Assembly (NCBI GenBank): GCA_036365455.1
Contig: JAWQUS010000030.1
Span: 1,488,001-1,552,000, forward strand
DNA length: 64,000 nt
Origin: Macrosoma leucophasiata
Taxonomy: Eukaryota; Arthropoda; Insecta; Lepidoptera; Hedylidae
Reading direction: 5' to 3'
Below are positions 38,501 to 50,500 of the stretch, in pieces. Positions within the stretch are counted from its first letter, which is position 1; each line of letters starts with the position of its first letter. The notes under the pieces were generated by a model. It made no database searches and was not told the DNA's origin. It saw only the letters and a program-made list of their open reading frames with translations. Both the position numbers and the translations under genes were made by a program.

Positions 38501-41500
38501 TTTTCGACAAGAAAAGTGAATTCAATAAAATGTATTAAGTAATTTTGGTCTCCAGAGCTTAAAAGACCCTGATACGTGGGGCGCGTCCACCTACCGACAT
38601 TGTTGTCGTTATTGTCATGGCTATCGTCATTGTCATTGCTATCGTCATTGTTATTGCTGACAATTTTTACTTTAAGAGCAATATCAATAATCTTCCATTA
38701 TCGCTTGTTTATCACCTACAAAAGCAAGAATATCAGTCAGATTGTTACTACTGCTTTTAAAGCAGCTACAAATCGACATGAAAAATTGATAGCAATGACA
38801 ATGACGACAACAATTGCGATAGCCGGACGGCTGATGATCGGCTGGTCTCAACTTGATATTTTTCTTTTCGTAAAATGTTCCAAAGGCTCTAGACATCACA
38901 GGGGTAATCACAGATAATAGTAAAAACCTTTCTAAAAATAAATTACAATATTCAAACTGAATTCGTCTTTCAAGCGTTTAAAAAAAACTATAGCTTAATT
39001 TGCTCGGTTTCTGAGTCAAGCGTACTCTTGAGCCATAACCTTATAAGCGTGTCATACATTTGCGTGTTATATCGCATGTGATGATGTATGGACATTACTG
39101 ATTCAAACCATCACCAACGATAACGATCATGCACACAATAATCATTCTTCTACGTCACATAATATGGCCCAAAATGCTTTGAAATGTTCATGCCTAGTTT
39201 ACAACGGTACCCTGTAAACTGTTCATGTACCAATTACCGTAGTCGTTATTTAATGAATATATCGCTTATAACTAAATTGTTATACGTCGTTAAGTTCAGT
39301 AGATAAATATTTGTTGTACTTACAACATTTATTTCAAAAATTATATCTTAAAGAAAAAAACATGTACATCCAACCATGTCATTGTAAAAAAAAAATAAAG
39401 AAATAACGTCATACTTACTTTTAACTTAAAAATAAGGAAAACAAAACTTTCAAATTACACAAAGCATACAAATGAGAGCAAAAGCTAAACGCGCTCAATT
39501 TATTACATTCGCACACATGCACACACTCCTATATTGCTGGCAATATTCTCATGCTTTCGATCAAGCTGAAGTTTCCAAGCATAATGCATAGTTTCAATCA
39601 TTCATAAAGAATGTATGTACAGTTAGGGACCTCACCGCGTATCCAATATCAATAAAAACTTTTTAATTTCCACTTCAGCGTGGTGCTTAAGTGGCCAAGC
39701 GGCGAGTTCCCTGATGGAACATCCTTGTACTAATCGGTGAATATTGATGAAATCCATAATACCCGCATGCGTATAGTACATTCTTCTAGTTATGTATAGT
39801 AATAGGATACAATGTTTTTATTTTTCAGATTCAAGGCAGCATTGGATGACTATGCTGGCAGTAAAACCCATTAGTTAAGCCACAATATATTAAATAAGCA
39901 AATGGATTGTTCAAGAAATGTATATATTGACTGATATTTCGATAAAAGACAAAATAGTCAATTATACCGAAATCAGAAAAAATATTAACCCCCTTATTCA
40001 TAAACGTACATTAGATACGTTTTAGCTATAGAATGCTTTGTCTTTGTCAGTTGCTGTTGCATTGTCAAATGTGCAGGATAGAAAAAGACAAAGGAGAGAT
40101 TAGCAACACTTTAGCTAAAATACGTTTGTGAATAAGGGGGTTAGTCTTCTAAACTTTAATTCGTCTATATCTCTACATTCATTCGATGACAACATTACCT
40201 ACACTTAACTCGATCGTTAGCAATCGCTCAAAATCATTCGCTAGAACGAGGAACAATGCTTCTCCAAAACAGCAAATAATAGAGTATGTTCACATGTATG
40301 GATTTCTTTCTTGTTTTAGCAAATGCTAGTTTGTTGAAAAAGATAAAGATAAAAGCTAGCCCGGGGCGACTTATAGGACGGCTTCCGAAAAATCATGCTT
40401 ATGGTTAACGAAATAAAAGCTAAGCTTATGAACAGCGTACATTAGTTCGCTCGTCAGACTCGATCACCAAGCCGATGAATGATGATTCATACGTTCATGT
40501 AGACTGTTATGTTTTCGTAACCGAAGCGTAATGTAAAAGTGTTGTCTTGTAGTCTTTTAGCCCTAGAGCTTAAAATAGCCCGATATATGCCATACATATA
40601 CTAACCCTCCTCTTTAAAGCATACTAGCATGATATATTAAACTAGCTATACTCAAAGTGGGCTCTGTAAAGCATCTGTCGGGCCTTCAAAATATTGTCGA
40701 TCGATCATAATTTATTCAATTACTTTTTTATATATAAGGCTGCACAGTAAAATAAAATCAATTTTAAATTCTGAGCTGTGTCCCCTTCACGTGTTTACCC
40801 TACTTATACTATACAGCAAACAAGTTAATAAAACGGGAGGTGTGTCAGGACCGGGATATCTGGCGCTCCACGCTCTCTGCCTACCCCGTCGTACATACAA
40901 AGTATATTTAGTTTGTATGTATGTACAGTAAAATATTGCTCGGCTTCACATTATGGTTAATTCAACTTTTTTCGAAAACATTCAATTCCGTGCCTAGGTA
41001 AAGTAAAATTGTTATGTCAGAAATTGATTACTTATAAGCAGAAAGTTCACATGAAACAAGGTGTATTACGTTTTATTTTAGGGCTCCGTCAAATATTTGC
41101 TTTTCCAAAAGTGTTCCGCCTTCATAAATAAAGAAATCAATAAAGAATTGAGAATGACGTAATTAGACGACAAGACAACACCGGGTTGCGAGGTAGCGGC
41201 AAGAGGGCGAGGTGAGGCGAGGTGAGGCGAGGTGAGGCGAGGTGAGGCGAGGTGAGGCGAGGTGAGGCGAGGTGAGGCGAGGTGAGGCGAGGTGAGGGGC
41301 CTACCGTGCGCGGCGAGCGGCGCGACGGCGCAGGCCGAGTCGTCGACCGAGTACGTGCCGGACGCGCACACGCACCGCTTTATGCACGACCCTACGCACA
41401 GGCCCTTGTCTGCAATACACAGGCGAGGGTCACTCGCATATTCTATGATTTACTTATCGCGTATTAATTTCGTCTCGAAACCGATGAGTTAGCGTCTAGT

Positions 41501-44500
41501 GCGAGCTCCGCATAATGGTTCGAACTTCTTAGATAACAACGACCGCGCCATCGTATTTAACTCGAAGTGACAATATTTGTCGCACTCGGTTAAATGTTTG
41601 AAAAAAATGTATCGAATACTCGAGTCCTACCGCCTATTAACGGACGTCGATTTACATGACTAGTTTAAAGAGGAGGTCTATCAAAGTCTCGTCTAGTTTT
41701 AATTTTGAGAGAGTAGGGGTATTTGCCGAGATTACTCGGCAAATATTCTATAAATTTTACCCCAATTTGAATGAAAAAAAAATGAGCAGACATAGTGTTA
41801 AGTAAATTTATTTTTCATATAAAACATTACAAAATCTAGCCTAATTTTTAAGCAAACTCAAATTTGTTTGCATCGTTGTCTTTAAAATATTGAACATTTT
41901 TTTGTCATTTTAGAATAAATCTAACGAATTCTCACTATATATATACACACACACATGTTGAAAAATATGACGTCAAATCACACGATACCTCACCAGGTAC
42001 TGTCGGAGGTCGAAAAATCGCTATATAGAGATAATGAAGAGACCTCCAATCAGTTTAACTGTTATCTCAAAAATGTTGCTAATTATTGCCACTAAACTAT
42101 TTCAATGCACAATATTAATTAGCAGTCGTTATCGCGCTCGAACTCATAGAAAAACTCGCACTAGGCTCATAGTACCCGAATCAGATTGACGGAGTCAACA
42201 CGCCACTATGGTAAAGTCAAGTACGACCATTAAAAAACCAAAATATTAAAAAAATATAAATTCAATTTTTAAAAATTTAGTACCGTTCTTTCTTTTGTTA
42301 TTTCCAACAATATGCTTCCTGTCGTAATCTGTTTCAAAATATAAGACTAAATTTATTTATTCTCAGCTGTGTTCATTTAAAACAAGTATTTTGTATTATA
42401 CATAACTTCACCTGGCGTGAAGATACATACATACATACATAACTTGTTTTAAAATTTTATTCGTTGAATGTTGAGTTAATTTAATTAATTAATAGAAGCC
42501 GTTTACAAAAGGTTTAAGAAGGTCCAAAAATAAAATGAAGGAGTGCTATCGTAATAATATGTGAGTGACCCATATTTCATTTGTATAAACCCGTGGTGCC
42601 TTTTATTGGCTTATTCATGAAGATTCATTTCTTGCATCTGTCATAAAATCCACATAAAATATGCCACTATACAATATACGATTTGCGCCATGGCACCTTA
42701 TTTACGTAGACGTAGAGTCGAGTTTCCCTTAACGATTAGTCACTTTTTAAACAATTCCATTATGACTGAGACAAATGCTGCGCTGTTTTCATTAAAGCAT
42801 TTTATATGTGGAAACTAAAAAGAAATTAATGCCCAGGCACCAATACTACACACTAACAAAATTTCTAAAAAGTGATCGTAACAACATCATTTAATTGGAA
42901 TGTGAAATGGAAAATGATATTTTAAATGGCTTGGAAAACAATGACAAACAAGTAATATAAAAATTAAAAAAAAAATGCAATGTAACGGCTTAAAGTCGGT
43001 ATGAATATACACTTTTAAGCCAATTTTAGCCAACACAGATTAGCCGGCTAAAGTGAAGTTTATCGCACTAATGAGATAGAATGAGAATTAAATTGACAAG
43101 AGAAAAAGTGCAAATTAAATTATGATAAAAGAAAACTATATACTTATCTAAACCTTACATAGTTAGGTATATAGTTTTTTATAATTACACAACCCTAATG
43201 ACATTGTTGCGACCACCACTACGGGTTCAGTTAGTGACGTACGAGATAAGCCCAAACACACACGATAAAATATGTTCCCAGAAGAACGAATTGCATTACT
43301 TACGTAAGAAGATCACTGCTTTTATCATATGTATGTAGAGCTTATGCAATTCATGGCACGCCATTAAATACGTTGGCGAAGTAAGGGAACGACTTTAGAA
43401 AACTAACAATTTCTATAGCCATCAAAATTAAGTTAATCCCAAAAAATGTTAGTACAAACTGATGTTATTTTTTTTATTTAACAATGAAAATATAAACATG
43501 ATTTGTTCCCTTAATTTTCCACCTGATAAAAATACTTAAGCAATTTTTCTGGAATAGTAAAAAGAGCTAACTACTATATGCATAAGGGAGGACTACTGAA
43601 AATGCATAGTGACAAAATTAATTAAGGATAATAAATGTTAAAGAGTGTAAATACAATACAAATGTAAATAATAAACAAATAAAATTTAAAAACAATATTA
43701 TAAAAAATACTTAACAAACTACAAAAGTACACTTAGAAATTTATATATTTTTCATATTATTTTATAAAACATTTTTAACATGGCCTGCTCTCATTTAAAA
43801 GGACCATAAATAAAAGGCTTCGAATCACAAATCACTCTCTAACACTATGGAAAAAACGAGACGAGAAATCAATTATAAACAAATGAAATGTTATAATGAC
43901 TGGACGACAGGGAAAGAGATATACCTAATTATCTGTTCTCCAGCTAAATTAAAAAAATATATATTTGATTTCTTTTCTAGTTAATTCTAGTACTTAGTAT
44001 ACCTTTAGTACACATTTGGAATTTTTATAGAAATCAGATTTTGAATTAGTATCGACCTAGAATATCTAAATATCTAACTGTGTCACAACTTAGAAACTGC
44101 TAATGAATGTAACTTTGATCTGTGATGAAATTTTAGTATTTTCCAATATTTTTTTCGTAGAATTGTAATAGCTAGCCATGCTGTAGTTGTATCTCTTGTG
44201 TCGCTCTTGCTTTCGCTTTGTCGTGGCTAAGCCAGACGAACATCTTGTGTCTCGCTCTTGCTCTTTGTCTCAGACTATAGTCTGGCTTAGCTACAACAAA
44301 GCAGCCGAAACAGTCTCCAGAAGCGGTTCCAGGGGGATGGATAACGGCTCAAGACCTTCAAAGTCCAATGAATTTTATTAAGTAATTTACCTTAGCAAAG
44401 CTTGCCCTTAGCCACACCAAGAAATCCCTCCCACGCACGTCTTTCTCCCAACACAGAAATTTTGTGAGAGCAAGGTTTTTGGATCCGCCACTTATGTTCG

Positions 44501-47500
44501 GTCACATGTATGTTCGCTACTTATTCAAATCTGCTTTAGAATAAAAAGGTGGATCCGATCCCCCTAGACCGCCACTACCACGGCACTGGAAGCTAGATGT
44601 TCGCTCACCGCTGTAGAGTCCAGCGCGGCCCCGGCCGTCTGAATACGTCTGACGACGAGCGGGCAGCGGCCCGGCGTCCAGCGTCAGGCCCTTGCCCGGC
44701 ATCACCACGTGGTCCTTCTCGTTCTCCGACTCCTTGGCGCAGTTACGCATCGCGCTGCAATTATAGGTAAAATGGTGTTTAGCTCCAAAAAGCTCCTCAC
44801 TCATAAGCTAAAACTGTAGCAGAGCGACGTGACATTCCAATCATAATTTTATATTAGACTAACGGCCTGCCCCGGCTTAGCGCGGTTGAAATGTTACCCT
44901 CTCCTATTCATCTTAGCGTGATGTTATATAGCCTAAAGTCTTCCTCGATAAATTGGCTATCTAAAACAGTAGTTCCTGAGATTAGCGCGTTCAAGCAAAC
45001 AAACAAAAAACTCTTCAGCTTTATAATATTAGTATAATATAGACTAGCTGTACCCGGCGCGAGTTGCTATGCCAACAACTGTAGTCACCGTCTGCCGCCC
45101 CACCTCCATGTAGAACACAGATGCAGTCAACTCACTCGTATATGGTGGAGTGCATGCTCTGAGCTATGTTGGAGTCGTCGGAATGCATCCAGAGCTCACC
45201 GGCCCCAGTCATCGTCTGCCGCCCCACCTCCATGTAGAATACAGACGCAGTCAACTCACTCGTATATGGTGGAGTGCATGCTCTGAGCTATGTTGGAGTC
45301 GTCGGAATGCATCCAGAGCTCACCGGCCCCAGTCATCGTCTGCCGCCCCACCTCCATGTAGAATACAGACGCAGTCAACTCACTCGTATATGGTGGAGTG
45401 CATGCTCTGAGCTATGTTGGAGTCGTCGGAATGCATCCAGAGCTCACCGGCCCCAGTCATCGTCTGCCGCCCCACCTCCATGTAGAATACAGACGCAGTC
45501 AACTCACTCGTATATGGTGGAGTGCATGCTCTGAGCTATGTTGGAGTCGTCGGAATGCATCCAGAGCTCACCGGCCCCAGTCATCGTCTGCCGCCCCACC
45601 TCCATGTAGAAGAAGCATTCGGAGTCACCACACCTGGAAAAATACAAATACAGTTGTGTCCTGAATGTGTTTGTTTTTACAAGAAAGGATATGTTGCAAA
45701 AATGTATGGACCTCCGGCCATGTATTGTACACAATATCATTAAACAGGCAAAATCAATATAAAAACGTTTTTTACTGCATATTTTCACTTATTTAGCTTT
45801 GTTTGCAGTTACAAAACATTATTTTCAGTTAGAATTGCAACTCAAAACCAACATGGCGAATATGGCAAGCGATGTCATTTTGACATTTTCATTTTTTAAA
45901 TTGTAGTTTGATTATAGAGTACTTGGAGAAAAAAGTAATATTTTGTAAATACTATAAAAATCGATTGATCCCAAGTGTCGGCTGTATCGCCGCCATGTTT
46001 AACATAGTTGAAAATGATAAAATCGTTTGAATCAAATGTGGTTGTAACTCTAAAATATATTCTTGAATAAATTAATTGTATTTTTTTCGGATTCTTCTTT
46101 AATTTACCCATTTTTTGAGGACGTGTACGAACCAGAGCCGAGCTCGCAACATCTACTTTGTCCAAGTTAAGTTTATGTCGGCATAAGTACCAGCAAAGCT
46201 CTTGAGCGTTAGACTCTAGACTAGGGGATCACTTTACACATCCTTTTGTAAAAAAAAATAGATAGAGGGACGTGAATTGTGAGAAAAAGAACGAATCACG
46301 ACTGGCAGTAATGATGTGTCGCGCCGGTGTCGGACGATGAGCCAATCGTTGTATCGATTCCTCTCCCTTCGCACCGTACGTGATACCAAAGAAACCCAGT
46401 AATTAGTTTTGTGTAATTTCCGGCACAGAGGCATAATAACACCTTAAGGCTCAGGAGCATATCTTCATTTTGACCTTGGTCTTAGTGTAAGTGTCTATAT
46501 AGGCTGCAGTCAACACTTAACATCAATGTGAACTGCATGCTTGTTTGCCACTTCCATTACATTAAAAAAATCACATCTGCGCAGTTGAAAGATCTTAGGA
46601 TTTTTCCACTACGGGAGATTATCAGTGGTACTCTTGGAGGTTTGAAATATACTCGACGAATTCAAACCACACTCCCATTTATTAACATGGCTTGATATTA
46701 CACGGCACTTAAAAATGTATCTCGTAGCTGGATCATACATACAGACAATTATGACTTAGTGACCCGCTCGAATCCTGGGCATCTTCTGGCCAGAAAAGAT
46801 CTCTAATCTATGGAATCTTTGTCGCGAAACCCCGATCGGTCCGCAAATGGACATGGATTGGCCACACTCTCAGAAGACCTTCCGACCACATCCCTAGACC
46901 ACAGATCGCGATGGCATAGTGGACGCCCTCTGCCCCACCTAGGAGAAGTCAAGTACTCGTAAGACCCGCTAACACCATTTCATTTTTTGGTGTACAAAGT
47001 CGATTATTTTTTCCAAACACATTATAAGAATAAGACTGCTAGTAGACAAGGCCGCAAAGTTTTCCATTGAACCAATGCAATAGTCAGGTGGTCGCTATTG
47101 CGTGACGCAGCAACGAAAGCCCATTCATATCGTTCGACTGTAATACGCTTTCTCCCACTACGTCTATCGAAGCCGGTCTTTTTCTTAGTCTTTCCTATTC
47201 GCTTTATAAACCAACCTTCGTATATTCCTCAACGAATACTCAATACGTTCTGGTATGTCGAGATCGCTGATGACGTTGTTGTGGCTCTTTATCTTCACCA
47301 GTGCTAGCGTCTTGTCGGTGAGGCACAGGTTGTACAGGCCCTGAATGTTCTTCGACGCGCCCAAACCCTTCTTCTGTACGTTCACTTGCCACACGTGCTC
47401 TGAAAATAATAAGAATTATTATTATTAAAACATTGACCTATACAACGTGTAACAGGATTAAATGTACAACCCGAGTTTAGTTTGTTCAGATTCGATAACT

Positions 47501-50500
47501 GAATCGATTTCAGGCATTTTTTATGTAGGTAATATTTTGCCCCAAAATTAATTACAATTAAGGAAATTAGGGTCACCCATTTGGTGAACAGTCAATACGA
47601 ACGAAAAATTAGACTAACGTCTATCCAAAATAAAATGCTAGTTTCAATAAGTTTATTAGAACTCGTTTAGACGTGTTTTTTATTATAAATAATAATTTAA
47701 GAAATAAAATAGTGGAAATAAATCTTATTACTAGCGAATGTTAAATAAGGGTACGCAGGTGATGCTACATCACATTGCAACAGTGTAAGTGTGTGAGTAG
47801 GTTCGTGTTTTATGTGCGGCCGTAGGTAGAGGTAGGGTAACTAGGGTAAGGATGCATAGATGACCAATTATTTCTTAAAAAAAAATTACTAAAAAAGGAA
47901 GTAATTTCAGTTCATGTATTATGATAATAACTCGATTTTCCAATCGGGGTGTGAGAGAGTGTGCATTATTCCCGATACATGTTGTATATACTAAAGTACT
48001 AGACAGGATCCCCCTTAGTAGAATGGTTCTAGTTTTTTGCATTCAATTAATTACACTTTCCCATAGTAACAAGACAGCTGTCGTGAAAACGTCTGAAACG
48101 TGTCAAATCAATTTAAAAACGAAACCGACTTTTTGATCCCAGTGTATACAAATATCTGTAGGTCATACATATTGTGTCCCGATGCGTCGAATGCGATCGA
48201 ACCCGCAACCCTTCGAATCAAACGCTCATCTCAAACCGCCGAACTAATCGGTCCGGGTCGTCTATTATTTTCAGAGCATTGAGAGTATCTTCGGCTAAAT
48301 AATCACCTGTTCACTAAAATTTTGGAAAATGGACAAGTGGACCGGGCAGCTGTACTACACATACGAAGCTCCACCTATCGGAACCATATAAATAAGAACT
48401 TTTTTTTACAGGTGGTAGAGTTCCAGTGCAGGGCTCGAGGGCTTATGCACCACATAACCTATCGTATTCCGGTTTGATGGTAATGTATGGCCCCGTAATA
48501 ACTATCACAGATATATAACAACTTAGGTCTCAGGAGTGGCAACCCATCTGCATTTTGACCTCTGGTTGTACTTGTGACTATAGGCTGCACTCATCACTTA
48601 TCATGAATGTGAGCTGCATGCTTGTTTGCCACCTTCTTTACATTAAAAAAAAAGTAGACAAAACAAACGCATACCTATAAAATTTTATAGTATTCATACA
48701 TAATCATGTCTCAATGACTAAAACAGAGCGGTATCAATCCCCATCAGGTAATATAGGTACCAACAACCATTTCGGGCCCCCAAAATGCAAACCGAAAGCA
48801 GAGAATATGTAATAAAATAATACTACGTATAGAATGGACACTTCGACGTCTCGCCCGATTTCTCTGCCTCACCCAACCTCCTCCCCTCTTATGGACGACG
48901 TTTGGTATTCTCTACGTGCTAAGTACACAGGTGCACGAGTAAATACACGTCACTGATTGAGGTCTGTGTAATAGAGACCAAATTAAGCGTTTGTGTGGAA
49001 TTTTGGCGTCCGCGGTGTGCCGAAAGTACAAGTGGGACAGGCATATTCTAATAAGAAAAACGGTCGTTCACGTATCTGTCTGCGATTATCTCAGAATCAG
49101 TGACGTCAAAGCTTAAAATTTGGCACAGCAGGTAATATAGGTATCTCATTAACCTACTTTTCACATAACGTTTTTTTTTTAATCTTCAAATAAATGAATA
49201 TGACATAGGTAGTTGTAGTTGCCTACCTGACAGTAATTCTTAAAATTACAATGCTTTATGAATGGATGTGTAATGTGTAATGACGGGGCAACGCAATTTT
49301 ATTATCGCGCAATGTTCGCGCGAACCAAATTACTTTTTTTTATGTAATGGAAGATGCAAACAAGCATGCAGTTCACATTGATGTTAAGACTGCAGCCTAA
49401 AGACACTTACATAAAGACCAAGGTCAAAATGCAAATGCTTTACCACTCCTGAGGCCTGAGGTGTTATGCCTCTGTGCCGGCAATTACAGGGCCGTACATT
49501 ACCACCTGACCGGAACACGATAGTGCTGTACACTACCGTTTAGCGGCAAGTATATTAGGTAATGCGGTGGTGCCCGCGAGCTCCGTCACTGGTGCTCTAC
49601 CACCAGTAAAAACTTCGAAGGAGTCTGAGATTTGGCGGCTTTTTTGACCTCTGGTTTTTTGTAGATGTCTATAGGCTGCAGTCCTCACTGAGCATGTAAG
49701 CTGCAGAATAATTACTATAAGATTTCCGCCTGACAATTTTTGCACAAATAGGAAAACGGTTGGATGCATAACTAAACACCCGCAAACGTGTTTTAGTGCG
49801 CGCACAGCAAATTAAAAACAATTTACATCGGCACAAGGATAAACAAGTATTGTGTTTTCCCCCCCGCCAATAACAAGATGAATTATCAGGGGCCTAATTC
49901 TGATAGCGTTGTTATAGGTAGTCGTTGAATTCCATCAAGGATTACGATATCTCCCTATTTGCCCTGAGATGCAAGATTTTCAAAGGATCACGGAAAGATT
50001 TATGCAGAGTTAAACGACTTTGAAATATTATCTAGTGAACCTACCATCTATTTTGAACACAATAAAAAGTTTAAATTGAACTTTAATCCTTCAGCTCGCG
50101 AGAAAAAAATGACAATTGAGTTAAAATTGTTCGTGGCCGATATCGGCCAACTGCGGCTTAGGAGAGTAACCCTTATCGCAACAAAAGCTATGCTGCCACT
50201 CGCTTCATGCAAAGGGCGCAACTAATGTTAGAGCAAAAAATGCGAATCGATTAATTTGCTATTGAACTTGTACAACGATACGAGAATAAGGCCCCTGGCC
50301 GGCTTCTACTAATACTAAGAACGCGTGATTCATTGACATCTGTTGTTTACAAGTTTTTATTGGCCGTGTTTTTTGTTCCTGTATCACTGCGATTAGATTT
50401 ATAATCGAAACATATTAAAATTGTTGAGTATTGTTATTTATAATATACATTCTATTTTTTTTTTTTACAGATTTGCTATTTGGAGTTGTTTAAGGAGTCG

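Noticed and set aside
38576..38917. 113-aa + strand Leu/Ser-rich frame
   Set aside because: It is a translation of a low-complexity inverted repeat (TGTCATTG-type) in an intron, with no gene support.
41207..41297. CRISPR-like array
   Set aside because: It is a simple 10-bp tandem repeat without spacers, in a eukaryotic intron.
45150..45664. Overlapping + strand frames repeating MHALSYVGVVGMHPEL
   Set aside because: They are antisense reading of the 124-bp minisatellite derived from chico exon 3. The period is not a multiple of three and the frames are accidental.
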